Assembly: GCF_900099925.1 (NCBI RefSeq) | Contig: NZ_FNDE01000002.1 | Location: 1 to 64,000 of the forward strand | Direction: 5' to 3' | Length of the DNA stretch: 64,000 nt | DNA from: Aneurinibacillus thermoaerophilus | GTDB lineage: Bacteria > Bacillota > Bacilli > Aneurinibacillales > Aneurinibacillaceae | In this document: in pieces, positions 9,002 through 17,610 of the stretch | Layout of the letters: each line of letters starts with the position of its first letter | How positions within the stretch are numbered: position 1 is the first letter of the stretch | Notes under the pieces: generated by a model | Database searches by the model: none | The model's input: the letters and a program-made list of their open reading frames with translations, nothing else | What the model was told of the DNA's origin: nothing | Program-made: the position numbers and the translations under genes

Positions 9002-9979
9002 ATGATTGTTATGAGCAATATGAACAAACGGAGGTGGATTGCGCTTGCAATCGTTGTAGTCATAGTAGGAGCGGCGCTGTTCCTTCAAATATTGCGGGGC
9101 GATACGATATCTGCTTCTGCCCCGAAATTGTGGCAAGAGGAAATCGTATCAGGAAGCGGCTCCGACAAGATATTGCAACTATATGTAGAAGGCGTGATCT
9201 CGGAAGAAACAAGCTGGAATAGTTCATTTGATTACGAAGCGCTTATTTCCCAGTTGAACCAGGGGAAGGATGACCCGAAGGTTAAAGCGTTCGTTATTCG
9301 GATTAACTCGCCGGGCGGAGCAGTTGTTCCGACGGATGAATTGTATCGTAAACTCAAACAGATTAAAGCGGAAACGAAAAAGCCGATTGTTATTAGCATG
9401 GGTTCATATGCGGCCTCTGGCGGCTATTATATTGCAACAGCTGGAGATAAAATCTTTGCCAATCCGTCCACGCTGACTGGTAGTCTCGGCGTGATCGCTT
9501 CGTATTTGAACTACGGTGAGCTTGCAGAAAAATACGGGGTTAAAGAAGTTGTAATTAAGAGTGGTAAGTTCAAGGATATTGGAAATCCGATGCGCGAAAT
9601 GACGCAAGATGAACAGGCATTATTGCAAAATATGATTAATGAAAGTTATCAGCAGTTTGTTTCAGTAATTGCGGAAGGCCGAAAGATGCCACGGGAAAAG
9701 GTTCTTCAACTTGCCGATGGCAGGGTATATACAGGAAAGCAGGCGAAAGCGAACGGTTTGGTTGACGAATTTGGCACATTGGAAGATGCGACTGAGGCGG
9801 CACGAAAAATGGCCGGTTTGCAGGAAGCAACGGTTGTTCGCTACGAAGAGCCGTTCGGCTTTTCTAAAATATTCTCGTCTTTTTCGGCTAAACTTTTTTC
9901 ATTGAATTTGCAGTCTTTACCCGATGTTCTGAAAGAAGAAAGACGGACACCAAGCCTCGAGTATATTTATCGTCCGTAG
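9002..9979 (+). CDS. sppA: Signal peptide peptidase SppA
   Basis: Membrane-anchored serine protease that degrades leftover signal peptides. Residues 10-30 form a signal anchor. The SppA domain shows INSPGGAV, the nucleophile in GSYAASGGYY and the general base lysine in SGKFKDIGNPMRE. Its 325 residues fit the short Gram-positive type. ATG follows AAGGAGG. The RDD membrane protein 40 bp downstream is likely in the same operon, as in other Bacillales. Confidence 0.93.
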   Translation: MIVMSNMNKRRWIALAIVVVIVGAALFLQILRGDTISASAPKLWQEEIVSGSGSDKILQLYVEGVISEETSWNSSFDYEALISQLNQGKDDPKVKAFVIRINSPGGAVVPTDELYRKLKQIKAETKKPIVISMGSYAASGGYYIATAGDKIFANPSTLTGSLGVIASYLNYGELAEKYGVKEVVIKSGKFKDIGNPMREMTQDEQALLQNMINESYQQFVSVIAEGRKMPREKVLQLADGRVYTGKQAKANGLVDEFGTLEDATEAARKMAGLQEATVVRYEEPFGFSKIFSSFSAKLFSLNLQSLPDVLKEERRTPSLEYIYRP

Positions 9980-10019
9980 TTCATACATTGGTGGCAACCG
10001 GGCAAAAGGAGGAGTGCTT

Positions 10020-10418
10020 ATGGAACATGAAAGCATGCGGTACGCCGGATTTTGGATTCGTTTTTTGGCAGCCTTGATTGACGCTATTGTGCTGATGGCA
10101 GTTATGTATATTTTAGGGTTAACTTCGTCCGAGACATTTTCCGTAGAGTGGAATATAGAGAATCTTATCGGGCTTGCCTACTACATTATCCTTACTGGTT
10201 TGTATGGGCAGACGCTTGGCAAAATGATTATTGGGGTCAAAGTAGTGCGGACGGATGGCAGCGCGGCAGGTTGGGGCGCGGTTGTCTTAAGAGAGACAAT
10301 CGGCAAAATCCTATCCGCCATTGTATTTTTCCTCGGGTTTATATGGGCCGGATTCGACAAGCAAAAACAGGCTTGGCATGACAAGATAGCCAGCACATAT
10401 ATAGTGAAGACGAAATAA
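10020..10418 (+). CDS. RDD-family membrane protein
   Basis: Starts with MRYAGFWIRFLAALIDAIVL, the Arg/Asp pattern that names the RDD family, followed by two more hydrophobic segments. About 132 residues. ATG at 10020 is placed 7 bases after AAAGGAGG. Function of the family is poorly defined, though some members act in ion transport. It follows sppA directly. Confidence 0.8.
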   Translation: MEHESMRYAGFWIRFLAALIDAIVLMAVMYILGLTSSETFSVEWNIENLIGLAYYIILTGLYGQTLGKMIIGVKVVRTDGSAAGWGAVVLRETIGKILSAIVFFLGFIWAGFDKQKQAWHDKIASTYIVKTK

Positions 10419-10434
10419 AGGAATGCGAAGAGAA

Positions 10435-10465
10435 GGGCCGCAATTTTGCGCAGCGGCTCTTTTTT
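10435..10465 (+). terminator. Terminator after the sppA operon
   Basis: GGGCCGC pairs with GCGGCTC (one G-T pair) and is followed by six T residues. Confidence 0.8.
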
Positions 10466-10554
10466 ACATATTATGATGAAAAGCAACAGACGAAAGTACG
10501 TTCATTTCTGTTTTACAAAGAATGTGCTATGATAAAGATGAGGTGAACAGGTGA

Positions 10555-11019
10555 ATGGCGTTTAACATCGTGTTGCATGAGCCGCTTATACCGGCCAATA
10601 CGGGCAATATCGCCCGCACGTGTGCGGCGACCGGGACAAAGCTTCATTTAATCGAGCCGCTCGGTTTTTCCACGGACGATAGATATTTAAAGCGGGCAGG
10701 GCTTGATTATTGGCATGCGGTCGATATTACATACTATAAATCGTTCGCCGATTTCGCAGCGCAGCACAGGGAAGGACGGCTCTTTTTTGTCGAGACGAGT
10801 GGAGCGAGATACCATTCCGAGGTAGAATACAGGGATGGTGATTTTTTTGTTTTCGGTAAGGAAACAACCGGTATTCCGCAAGAGATTCTTTCGCAATATC
10901 CCGGACAAACGATACGCATCCCGATGGGCGATGCGACTCGTTCACTTAATCTGTCTAATACAGCGGCGATTGTATTGTATGAAGGTCTTAGACAAATAGG
11001 TTACCCTGGCATGAAGTAA
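10555..11019 (+). CDS. trmL: tRNA (cytidine/uridine-34 2'-O)-methyltransferase
   Basis: SPOUT-class enzyme that methylates the wobble ribose of certain leucine tRNAs. The 154-residue protein shows the family motifs EPLIPANTGNIARTCAATG, FGKETTGIP and IPMGDATRSLNLSNTAAIVLYE, the trefoil-knot SAM site. It is preceded by AGGTGA and stands alone. Confidence 0.95.
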   Translation: MAFNIVLHEPLIPANTGNIARTCAATGTKLHLIEPLGFSTDDRYLKRAGLDYWHAVDITYYKSFADFAAQHREGRLFFVETSGARYHSEVEYRDGDFFVFGKETTGIPQEILSQYPGQTIRIPMGDATRSLNLSNTAAIVLYEGLRQIGYPGMK

Positions 11020-11183
11020 AACGGGATACAGAAGTTTGGAGGTATATATTATCGAAGGAATAAATTCCGCATGTTCATTATTATCGACCGTGCGAAACAG
11101 ACAGGCTGCAATTATCGGGATTTGTACAAGAATAGAAAGAGCATATCGCTCAGCAGTGGAAACAGTAAAAGGAGGATCCGGGA

Positions 11184-11909
11184 ATGGCGGAAAGAGCGAT
11201 GCTATTTGATCTGGACGGAACGTTGTTGGCATTGGACACAGAAGCTTTTGTTCACAGGTATATGAAGAGGCTGGGGGAATATACCGCTCATATTGTCGAT
11301 CCGGAATTGTTGGTCAAGTCTGTGTGGCAGGCGACCAAGTACATGATGACAGATGACAGGGCAGAACGGACGAACGAAGAGATTTTCCGTGACCATTTCC
11401 TTTCGTTATGCGGCTTAGAACAGGAAGCCATCTGGCCTGTGTTTGATAAGTTTTATGCGGAAGAGTTTCCGCGGTTGAAGGAAGATATTGAACCGCACCC
11501 GTACGCGCTTCAAGTCGTAGAGGAAGCGAAAAAGCAGGGCTACAAGCTTGTTGTGGCTACCAATCCGATATTTCCCGACGTTGCTATTCGCGAGCGGATG
11601 AAGTGGGCTGGTCTCAAGGAAAATGATTTTATTCATGTAACCGTTTTTGAGTCATCCCATTATTGTAAGCCGAACCCGAAATATTTCCTGGAAATTTGTG
11701 AACGGATTGGCATAAAGCCGAAGTATGCTATCATGGTCGGCAATGATATGCAACAGGATATGGTAGCGGCGGAAGTTGGTTTGAAGACATTTCTTGTCGA
11801 AGATTACAAGATTGATCGCGGTGTGCCACAATACCGGGTGGATGCTTCCGGTACGCTGCAAGAGCTGTACGATCAACTTATTTCACGCAACGGAATTTTT
11901 TCCGAATAA
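11184..11909 (+). CDS. HAD-superfamily hydrolase
   Basis: A 241-residue hydrolase of the haloacid dehalogenase fold. Motif I is FDLDGTLL (Asp9 and Asp11), motif II lies in VVATNP, motif III is the lysine in CKPNPKYF, and motif IV is VGNDMQQD. A helical cap lies between motifs I and II, as in subfamily IA. The substrate cannot be read from sequence. ATG follows AAGGAGG. Confidence 0.85.
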   Translation: MAERAMLFDLDGTLLALDTEAFVHRYMKRLGEYTAHIVDPELLVKSVWQATKYMMTDDRAERTNEEIFRDHFLSLCGLEQEAIWPVFDKFYAEEFPRLKEDIEPHPYALQVVEEAKKQGYKLVVATNPIFPDVAIRERMKWAGLKENDFIHVTVFESSHYCKPNPKYFLEICERIGIKPKYAIMVGNDMQQDMVAAEVGLKTFLVEDYKIDRGVPQYRVDASGTLQELYDQLISRNGIFSE

Positions 11910-11938
11910 TTAACAAAAACATTTTATTAGAAAAATAA

Positions 11939-11967
11939 TTGACAAGAGTGCATAAGACACGTAATAT
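11939..11967 (+). promoter_or_regulatory. Candidate sigma A promoter for the metQ leader
   Basis: TTGACA at 11939-11944 and TAATAT at 11962-11967 with a 17-bp gap, about 30 bp before the S-box aptamer. Confidence 0.5.
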
Positions 11968-11998
11968 AGTTCTCAGCATAATAATTAAATACTTCTCG

Positions 11999-12110
11999 CT
12001 TATCGAGAGAGGCGGAGGGACTGGCCCAATGAAGCCCGGCAGCGGATTTTCCTTGAGCGGAAAATGCTGTGCCAATTCCAGCAGGATTTTTCTATCCTGG
12101 CAGATAAGAG
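11999..12110 (+). promoter_or_regulatory. SAM-I (S-box) riboswitch of metQ
   Basis: Contains the conserved core: CTTATC-GAGAG, GGCGGAGGGACTGGCCC, GAAGCCCGGCAGC, GTGCCAATTCCAGCAGG and the closing GATAAGAG. The family binds S-adenosylmethionine and, in the bound state, frees a terminator. The terminator at 12128 lies directly downstream, then metQ. Confidence 0.95.
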
Positions 12111-12127
12111 TTCGAGGTTAAGATATA

Positions 12128-12160
12128 ACCCCTCTTCGCTCTGCCGGAGAGGGGTTTTTG
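12128..12160 (+). terminator. Riboswitch-controlled terminator
   Basis: ACCCCTCT (12128-12135) pairs with AGAGGGGT (12148-12155), then T residues. It sits between the S-box and metQ. Confidence 0.9.
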
Positions 12161-12258
12161 TATCACGCATATCGGGCCCATGTGCGCGATACGAACCGAC
12201 ACCTTTGCCAGACATAGAAAATTAGAAATGAATTGAGAGTAAAGAGGGGTAAAAGACG

Positions 12259-13062
12259 ATGAAAAAATGGATTGTATCTGTCGTTTTGTTGCTCACCGTC
12301 GGTTTGCTCGCGGCATGCGGCGGGGAAGGTAATGGGAAGAAAATTGTGGTCGGTGCAAGCTCTGTTCCGCATGCGGAAATTCTTAAGTTTGTACAGGATA
12401 AATTAAAAGAGCAAGGCGTGGAGATGGAAGTAAAAGAATTTACAGACTATGTGCTGCCGAACACGGCGCTTGAAGAAAAACAGCTTGATGCGAACTATTT
12501 CCAAACCATTCCTTATCTTGAAGATTTCAATAAAAAACATGGCACTCATATCAAAGCATTGGATGGCATTCACTTGGAACCGATGGGACTGTACCCAGGC
12601 AAAGAAAAGGCGCCTGAACCGAAACAAGGTGCAGTTGTAGCGATTCCAGACGATGTATCCAACGGTGCACGCGCATTGAAATTGCTGGAATCGAAAGGCT
12701 GGATTAAACTGACGCCCGGCAAAGAGCTAAACAGCTTGACGAAACAGGATATTATCCAGAATCCGAAAAAGATCAAAATTACGGAAATGCAAGCTTCCAT
12801 GCTGCCGCGGGCGATCAATGAAGTGGATTACGCAGTCATTAATGGAAACTACGCGATGGAAGGCGGTCTGACGTTCGACCAGGCGCTTGCGGTAGAAAAC
12901 AAAGATTCCGAGGCCGCCAAAACGTTTGCTAACATTATCGCTGTTAGAGAAGGCGATGAAAACCGCGAGGAGATTAAGAAGCTGATTCAAGTACTGAAAT
13001 CAGACGATGTGAAGAAGTTTATCGAAGAAAAATATAAAGGTGCAGTTATTCCGGTATTCTAA
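12259..13062 (+). CDS. metQ: Methionine ABC transporter substrate-binding lipoprotein
   Basis: Captures methionine outside the membrane for the MetNPQ importer. It has a lipoprotein signal with lipobox LLAAC (Cys20), then the NlpA domain: VGASSVPHAEIL, LDANYFQTIPYLEDFN and YAVINGNYAMEGGL. The usual MetN ATPase and MetP permease genes are not adjacent, so the permease must be encoded elsewhere. Control by the upstream S-box supports the methionine assignment. Confidence 0.93.
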   Translation: MKKWIVSVVLLLTVGLLAACGGEGNGKKIVVGASSVPHAEILKFVQDKLKEQGVEMEVKEFTDYVLPNTALEEKQLDANYFQTIPYLEDFNKKHGTHIKALDGIHLEPMGLYPGKEKAPEPKQGAVVAIPDDVSNGARALKLLESKGWIKLTPGKELNSLTKQDIIQNPKKIKITEMQASMLPRAINEVDYAVINGNYAMEGGLTFDQALAVENKDSEAAKTFANIIAVREGDENREEIKKLIQVLKSDDVKKFIEEKYKGAVIPVF

Positions 13063-13099
13063 GAAGCGAGACAACCGGCTTGCCCTTTTTGCCTAACGC

Positions 13100-13137
13100 A
13101 AGAACTCCGCTCTTTATAAAAGATGCGGAGTTCTTAT
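13100..13137. terminator. Terminator after metQ
   Basis: AAGAACTCCGC (13100-13110) pairs perfectly with GCGGAGTTCTT (13125-13135). The T-tail is weak on the plus strand. Confidence 0.75.
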
Positions 13138-13140
13138 ATT

Positions 13141-13227
13141 TCATAGTCCCCAAGTTTTGTCTTCGTTATAACCAGCTGTGAAGATCGCACCAAGTAACAT
13201 GACTGAGACAAGCAAGATGATAACCAT
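13141..13227 (-). CDS. Predicted 28-residue single-span membrane peptide
   Basis: ATG at 13227 on the minus strand is preceded by AAAGGAGAC at good spacing (8 bases). It encodes 28 residues: a hydrophobic stretch MVIILLVSVMLLGAIFTAG followed by the polar tail YNEDKTWGL and a stop. The strong ribosome site and typical small-membrane-protein layout support it. The function is unknown. Confidence 0.55.
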   Translation of the reverse strand: MVIILLVSVMLLGAIFTAGYNEDKTWGL

Positions 13228-13400
13228 TTCTTTGTCTCCTTTCCCAAGCCTATTTCATCTTTATTATAATGGATTGTGTCATACTTTGGAATATCGCAGA
13301 AAAGACAATCTTGTTAAAGATAATGCGCTTACATTGGAAATTAACGGAGTGATTTGCTATATTGAAAAGGAGCGATACTTTACGGAGGTGAGCTTTACAA

Positions 13401-13706
13401 ATGTATGTTGTGATGAATGTGTTGCAAGTCCCCGCTGAAGGCAAGGAGCGGATGGCAGAGATGTTTGCTAAAAGCGTGGAGCGGATGAAACAGGTACCCG
13501 GTTGTCTGGAATTCCAGTTTTTAAGCGCAAAAGGTGCGGACAAGCAGATCGTGTATACGAAATGGGATAGTGAAGAATCGTTCCGAGCGTGGACCGAAAG
13601 CGAAGGATTTCGTCAGGCTCATGCGCACGCTTCCAACAATAATCCGGCTACCGGATCGCAACTGGAAATTTACGAAGTGTTGCATGGTGCTACATACGAC
13701 AAATAA
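13401..13706 (+). CDS. Antibiotic-biosynthesis-monooxygenase-fold protein, possible heme-degrading HmoA/IsdG type
   Basis: A 101-residue ABM-fold protein. The early Asn in YVVMNVLQV, the Trp in TKWDSEESFRAW and the His-rich AHAHA segment match heme-degrading monooxygenases that release iron from heme. Start ATG follows ACGGAGGTGAG. It stands alone with its own terminator. Heme as substrate is inferred from these residues only. Confidence 0.75.
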   Translation: MYVVMNVLQVPAEGKERMAEMFAKSVERMKQVPGCLEFQFLSAKGADKQIVYTKWDSEESFRAWTESEGFRQAHAHASNNNPATGSQLEIYEVLHGATYDK

Positions 13707-13727
13707 ATTGAATCGGGATATAAGTTG

Positions 13728-13762
13728 AAACACCAGACCTATAGCGGGGCTGGTGTTTTTTA
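13728..13762 (+). terminator. Terminator
   Basis: AAACACCAG pairs with CTGGTGTTT and is followed by T residues. Confidence 0.85.
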
Positions 13763-14034
13763 ATACCCTGCCTGCAATTTTTGCTTAAGCAGTGATTCTA
13801 CATTCGGGTCGTTCCGTCATATATATATAAATACTAATAAGAACTACTGGCTTAACTTTATACAAATGGTCATATGTTATAGCTGGAATAGCAAGGGTTT
13901 TTGCAAGTATGTAAGCCGGATAAAAATCTTTATGGTGAAAAACCTGCTAGCATGTCATCTGCATTTTCAGAATAAGATAGTAAAAAGCGCCCTAAGAATG
14001 ACCATTCCGTAGAAGAAAAGGAGAGGAGTGCCCG

Positions 14035-14916
14035 ATGGATATCCTGAAGCGGATTGCAGAACACCGTGCACGTGAAGAAAAGATAAAATGGGAAGGAACA
14101 TTCGCTGAGTACTTAGAGATCGTAAGAAAGAATCCGCACGTGGCCCAGACCGCACACGCCCGGGTGTATAACATGATTAAGCACGCCGGGATTGAATATA
14201 ATGAAGATGGCACGAAACGATATAAATTTTTTAGCGATGAAATTTTTGGCCTAGACCGTGCGATTGAGAAGTTGGTGGAGGAGTATTTCCATTCAGCCGC
14301 TATGCGTCTTGATGTTCGTAAGAGGATTTTGTTGTTGATGGGACCGGTCAGCGGAGGAAAATCAACCATTGTTACGATGCTTAAGCGCGGCCTTGAACAG
14401 TATACACGCACCGATGAAGGAGCGGTATACGCGATTAAAGATTGCCCGATGCAGGAAGATCCGCTACATTTGATACCGCATGAATTGCGCCCGGAATTCG
14501 AAAGGGAGCTTGGCATTAAGATTGAAGGTAATCTGTCTCCATATAACCAGATGCGTCTTGAAACAGAATATGGCGGTCACATCGAAGATATGCCAGTCGA
14601 ACGCATCGTTTTCTCGGAAGCAAAACGGTGCGGCATTGGAACATTTAGTCCGTCTGATCCGAAATCGCAGGATATTGCCGATCTTACGGGAAGCATCGAC
14701 TTTTCAACGATTATAAAGTATGGCTCCGAATCTGACCCGCGCGCGTATCGTTTTGACGGGGAATTGAACAAAGCGAATCGTGGTCTGATGGAATTTCAGG
14801 AGATGCTGAAGTGCGATGAGAAATTCCTCTGGAATTTGCTTTCGCTTACCCAAGAAGGAAACTTTAAAGCTGGCCGTTTCGCCCTTATTTCCGCTGACGA
14901 ATTGGTTGTTAAATGA
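14035..14916 (+). pseudogene. prkA: prkA, 5' part (interrupted by the prophage)
   Basis: PrkA is an AAA+ protein first called a serine protein kinase, later described as protease-like, expressed in the mother cell in Bacillus sporulation. This part encodes the N-terminal domain and AAA+ core: Walker A GPVSGGKST at residues 103-111, then EYGGHIEDMPVERI and TGSIDFSTI. True prkA sequence runs to the GA of codon 289 (14899-14900). The five codons after it and the TGA at 14914 belong to the prophage. The fragment ends just before the conserved DELIVAHTNE, which is supplied by 49078 onward. It is intact at both ends of the insertion and so is best seen as a reversible disruption, not decay. Start ATG follows AAGGAGAGG. 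Confidence 0.95.
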
Positions 14917-14928
14917 TATCTACTAAAA
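14899..14928 (+). other. attL: left junction of the prophage
   Basis: Predicted crossover GA at 14899-14900, a 12-nt arm (14901-14912), then the 16-bp sequence ATGATATCTACTAAAA (14913-14928). That 16-mer is exactly inverted at the right end (49050-49065), again 12 nt from GA. The dyad is the expected form of a serine-integrase attP. Confidence 0.85.
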
Positions 14929-14963
14929 GTATATAAGCAGGTGAAAGCAAATATGACTGATTT

Positions 14964-14998
14964 ATAAAAAACCTCCCACTTAATTAAGTGAGGAGGTT
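14964..14998 (-). terminator. Terminator of the recombinase gene
   Basis: AACCTCC-CACTT pairs with AAGTG-A-GGAGGTT. On the minus strand it is followed by T residues. The stem overlaps the recombinase stop codon. Confidence 0.8.
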
Positions 14999-16599
14999 GA
15001 ATTTATTATAAGCATTGGGTTTAAATAAGCATGTAAGTTAAATTTTCCTTTTCCTGTCTTTTCAAGTACTATATAGTCAAAGATACCCCTTAAAAGTTCG
15101 TTCTTCTCACCTTTGCTTAATTCACCGTATCGATACAGATGGAGAATATCTTTAAATCCTGCTTGTAAAGTTTCAACATCTAATTCTTCCACTTGCTCTG
15201 CTTGTGTTTCTTTCCGTAAGAAGTTTAATTGTCTTTCTTTATCCTCTTTTTGACGTAAAATCTCCGCTCTATCCTGCTCGTATTCTTCATCGCTTATTTG
15301 CCCTTTACGCAGCATTCTTCTCAAAGCCGTTAATTCACCATCTAGATCTTGCAATTGCTTCTCTAAAACAGAAATACGATTAAGAGGATCAATTTTTTTA
15401 TTCTGTTGCATCTTTTCAATATCAATTATTTCCTTTAACTTCTCTTTAAGTGTTTCAGGATTTACATTTATAAAATCTTCTTCTAATATTCTTAGTACTT
15501 CTTCTTCCACGCTATTGTATTTCATGTAAACACTGCAACCTAGACAAATCATAAACTCTTTTCTATAGCAAGACTTTGTGCCATCTTTTTTAGTGTAATA
15601 TTGTGTGCTATATTGGCGTTGCATTTTATTTCCGCATTTGGAACAAACTATAAGAGAAGCCAACGGTGTTGGTTCAAATTCCAATTTCACTTTAGGACTA
15701 CTCCTATTCTCTTTCATTTTTTGTCCTGCTTTTTCAAATGTTTCTTTATCAATGATTGGTTCATGGGCATTTTCAACCACAATCCAATCTTTTTTATCTT
15801 GCTTTATCTTTGTTCCTTTGTGTGTCCGTGTTGTTCGAAACTGAACGGTGCCGACATAAACCGGGTTAACAAGTATACGACGAATTACCATCGGCTTCCA
15901 GTAATCTTTTCCGGTTGCCGTGGGGATGCCCTCGCGGCTCAATCGAGTACTAATAGCATTATATCCAATACCTTCATTTACATATAAATGAAAAATTTTT
16001 TGAACTACCCATGCAGTATCAGGATCTGGCTCTAGTTTTTGTGTATAACTATTAAACTTGTAGCCGTAAGGAATACCTGCACCTCCCGTCATCCATCTTC
16101 CCATACGTGCATAGTGGGCACGGGCTTCCACCATTCTTTCTTTAATCATATCGTATTCCATGTTAGCCATGAACATATTAAATTTAATAACTTTTTGGTC
16201 ATATGAGTTATAAGGGTCGTAAATCTTGCCCGGTGTAATAAGATAAAGATGTTTTTCCATTAATAAATCCCAAACAATACCCATTTGAGAATAATCCCCA
16301 CGACCCAAACGGGAGATTTCTTTAATTGCAATAGCAACTGTTCTCGGCTCTTTTGCTTTTATTTCTTCTATAATAGAGGAGAAGACTGGTCGGCTTTCAA
16401 TCAAATCTCCACCGCTCCCAATTTCCTCGTAGATATCCCAATCTATATGTCTAAAATTAGTTTCTAATAAATCTTCAATAAGCGTACGTTGCTCTGCTAA
16501 TGTATCCTGATCAACTCTTTTTTCCCTCTCTATATCCTGTCTACTTTTACGAATATAACCGTATATGTATTTCACCGTATTTGGTAGTTGTCCTTGCAA
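14980..16599 (-). CDS. Large serine recombinase (integrase/excisionase of the element)
   Basis: A 539-residue site-specific recombinase. The catalytic domain has the nucleophile Ser19 in YIRKSRQD and the EISRLGRGDYSQ motif. A recombinase domain follows (IGYNAISTRLSREGIPTATG), then a zinc ribbon (CSKCGNKM...CLGC), then a long coiled coil (about residues 395-470) of the kind that controls direction. It resembles SprA and SpoIVCA in plan. It starts with TTG, 8 bases after GGGGG. It lies 64 bp from attL, pointing toward it, and its promoter region carries an inverted repeat related to the att arms. Confidence 0.95.
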   Translation of the reverse strand: MQGQLPNTVKYIYGYIRKSRQDIEREKRVDQDTLAEQRTLIEDLLETNFRHIDWDIYEEIGSGGDLIESRPVFSSIIEEIKAKEPRTVAIAIKEISRLGRGDYSQMGIVWDLLMEKHLYLITPGKIYDPYNSYDQKVIKFNMFMANMEYDMIKERMVEARAHYARMGRWMTGGAGIPYGYKFNSYTQKLEPDPDTAWVVQKIFHLYVNEGIGYNAISTRLSREGIPTATGKDYWKPMVIRRILVNPVYVGTVQFRTTRTHKGTKIKQDKKDWIVVENAHEPIIDKETFEKAGQKMKENRSSPKVKLEFEPTPLASLIVCSKCGNKMQRQYSTQYYTKKDGTKSCYRKEFMICLGCSVYMKYNSVEEEVLRILEEDFINVNPETLKEKLKEIIDIEKMQQNKKIDPLNRISVLEKQLQDLDGELTALRRMLRKGQISDEEYEQDRAEILRQKEDKERQLNFLRKETQAEQVEELDVETLQAGFKDILHLYRYGELSKGEKNELLRGIFDYIVLEKTGKGKFNLHAYLNPMLIINSTSSLN

Positions 16600-16612
16600 A
16601 GTATATTCCCCC

Positions 16613-16650
16613 TTTTTAGTAGTTATCTTTTAATATAATACTACTAAAAA
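16613..16650 (-). promoter_or_regulatory. Inverted repeat in the recombinase promoter region
   Basis: TTTTTAGTAGT (16613-16623) and ACTACTAAAAA (16640-16650) are a perfect 11-bp inverted repeat with an AT-rich 16-nt centre that includes TATATT-like sequence. It lies just upstream of the recombinase ribosome site. The TTTTAGTAG/CTACTAAAA core is also the outer part of the att arms. Confidence 0.7.
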
Positions 16651-16714
16651 AAATACCTGTTATGACATACTAAATATTCGACAAAAAAAAGAAGAAGCAG
16701 GTGTGTCCCGCTCC

Positions 16715-16996
16715 TTACGGAATTCTTATGTATTGGTCAAGTACTTGTATCATATTGCCGATGTGTAATCGTCTAAATTCGTCCACTGTGTTATTTTTCA
16801 CCATTTCTAATTGTTGTTTTATATCTTCTAGTAACACGCATAATGTAGTTCTGTTTAGAACATTCAATTTGCAATCTTCTCCATTTATAGTTCGAAACCG
16901 AACATTATAATAACTATTATTATCTTCAACTATTTTTTTCACTTCCAGATATGTACCATCATTTTCAATACTGTCACTAAGTTTGATAAAAGGCAT
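16715..16996 (-). CDS. Hypothetical protein, 93 residues
   Basis: Not recognised. ATG at 16996 follows AGGAGG. The protein looks globular, with an N-terminal beta-rich part (TYLEVKKIVEDNNSYYNVRFRT region) and a C-terminal helical part rich in Leu, Glu and Gln. No helix-turn-helix is evident. It is the only other minus-strand gene in the left third, upstream of the recombinase, so a role in recombination or its control is possible but unsupported. Confidence 0.7.
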   Translation of the reverse strand: MPFIKLSDSIENDGTYLEVKKIVEDNNSYYNVRFRTINGEDCKLNVLNRTTLCVLLEDIKQQLEMVKNNTVDEFRRLHIGNMIQVLDQYIRIP

Positions 16997-17121
16997 TTTA
17001 GTTCCTCCTGTTGCTGTTTTTACTTATATCTTACCATGCTTTATTTGTGTTTTTGGTTGAAATATAATGTCATCAACAAAAAATTCTTTTAAAAAAAACT
17101 TAATTTTTTATTAAGGAAAAA

Positions 17122-17148
17122 GAAGGGATCTTCAAGTACGTGTCTAAC
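17122..17148 (+). promoter_or_regulatory. Early bipartite module, copy 1
   Basis: GAAGGGA, 14 nt, then TCTAAC preceded by TG. It is followed by a small GAGAA/TTCTC hairpin and the AAAGGAGG of the gene at 17207. Confidence 0.6.
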
Positions 17149-17206
17149 TGTAGAGTCACAAAAGCGAGAACATAAATTCTCGTAAAGGGAAAGGAGGAGA
17201 TGACAA

Positions 17207-17464
17207 ATGGTACAAGTTAAAAACGAAATGTTTAACCGTATGATGGAAGAACTTAAACAACAAAAAGAATTAGTAATTTACAAAACTTTTGTTTTACAAT
17301 ACATAAACAATGCCATTGAAAACTTAAATATTCAAGGCACAGCGCTTGAACTCTTAAAAGGCTCTATGATTTCCATTCATACCGCTAAAACCAGAGAAGA
17401 AGTTGATTTTTATACACTACATGCAGAAGACTTTATTCGAAACATAGAAAACAACAAACAATAA
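17207..17464 (+). CDS. Hypothetical early phage protein, 85 residues
   Basis: Not recognised. Strong AAAGGAGG site before ATG. The sequence is mostly predicted helix (FNRMMEELKQQKELVIYKTF) and acidic at the end. It is the first plus-strand gene of the element and is preceded by early module copy 1. Confidence 0.75.
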   Translation: MVQVKNEMFNRMMEELKQQKELVIYKTFVLQYINNAIENLNIQGTALELLKGSMISIHTAKTREEVDFYTLHAEDFIRNIENNKQ

Positions 17465-17471
17465 CAATCTT

Positions 17472-17490
17472 GGAGCGGGAAAGCCGCTCC
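17472..17490 (+). terminator. GGAGCGG/CCGCTCC hairpin
   Basis: A 7-bp GC stem with a 5-nt loop after the gene. There is little T-tail, so it may be a weak terminator or processing stem. The same stem sequence recurs at 18290-18310. Confidence 0.5.
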
Positions 17491-17530
17491 TAATTATAAA
17501 AAAATTTTCTACATTTTTTATTAAGAAAAA

Positions 17531-17557
17531 GCAGGAAACTACTAACTAATGTTTAAC
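17531..17557 (+). promoter_or_regulatory. Early bipartite module, copy 2
   Basis: GCAGGAA, 14 nt, TTTAAC preceded by TG, with TATAGACT after it. An AGAAC-aaat-GTTCT hairpin and AAAGGAGG follow. Confidence 0.65.
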
Positions 17558-17610
17558 TATAGACTTACAAACGAGAACAAATGTTCTTTTGACGAAAGGA
17601 GGTTGATATT

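Noticed and set aside
13763-14034. Sigma E promoter of prkA
   Set aside because: Several AT-rich boxes resemble ATAT and CATA elements, but none has both boxes at the right distance.
14896-14911. GTT shared by both flanks as the att core
   Set aside because: It would also join in frame, but it leaves arms of 2 and 22 nt to the inverted repeats, whereas GA gives 12 and 12.
16600-16714. Mother-cell (sigma E or K) promoter for the recombinase
   Set aside because: GAATATT and CATAACA boxes are present but too close together (8 nt). I could not support the assignment.
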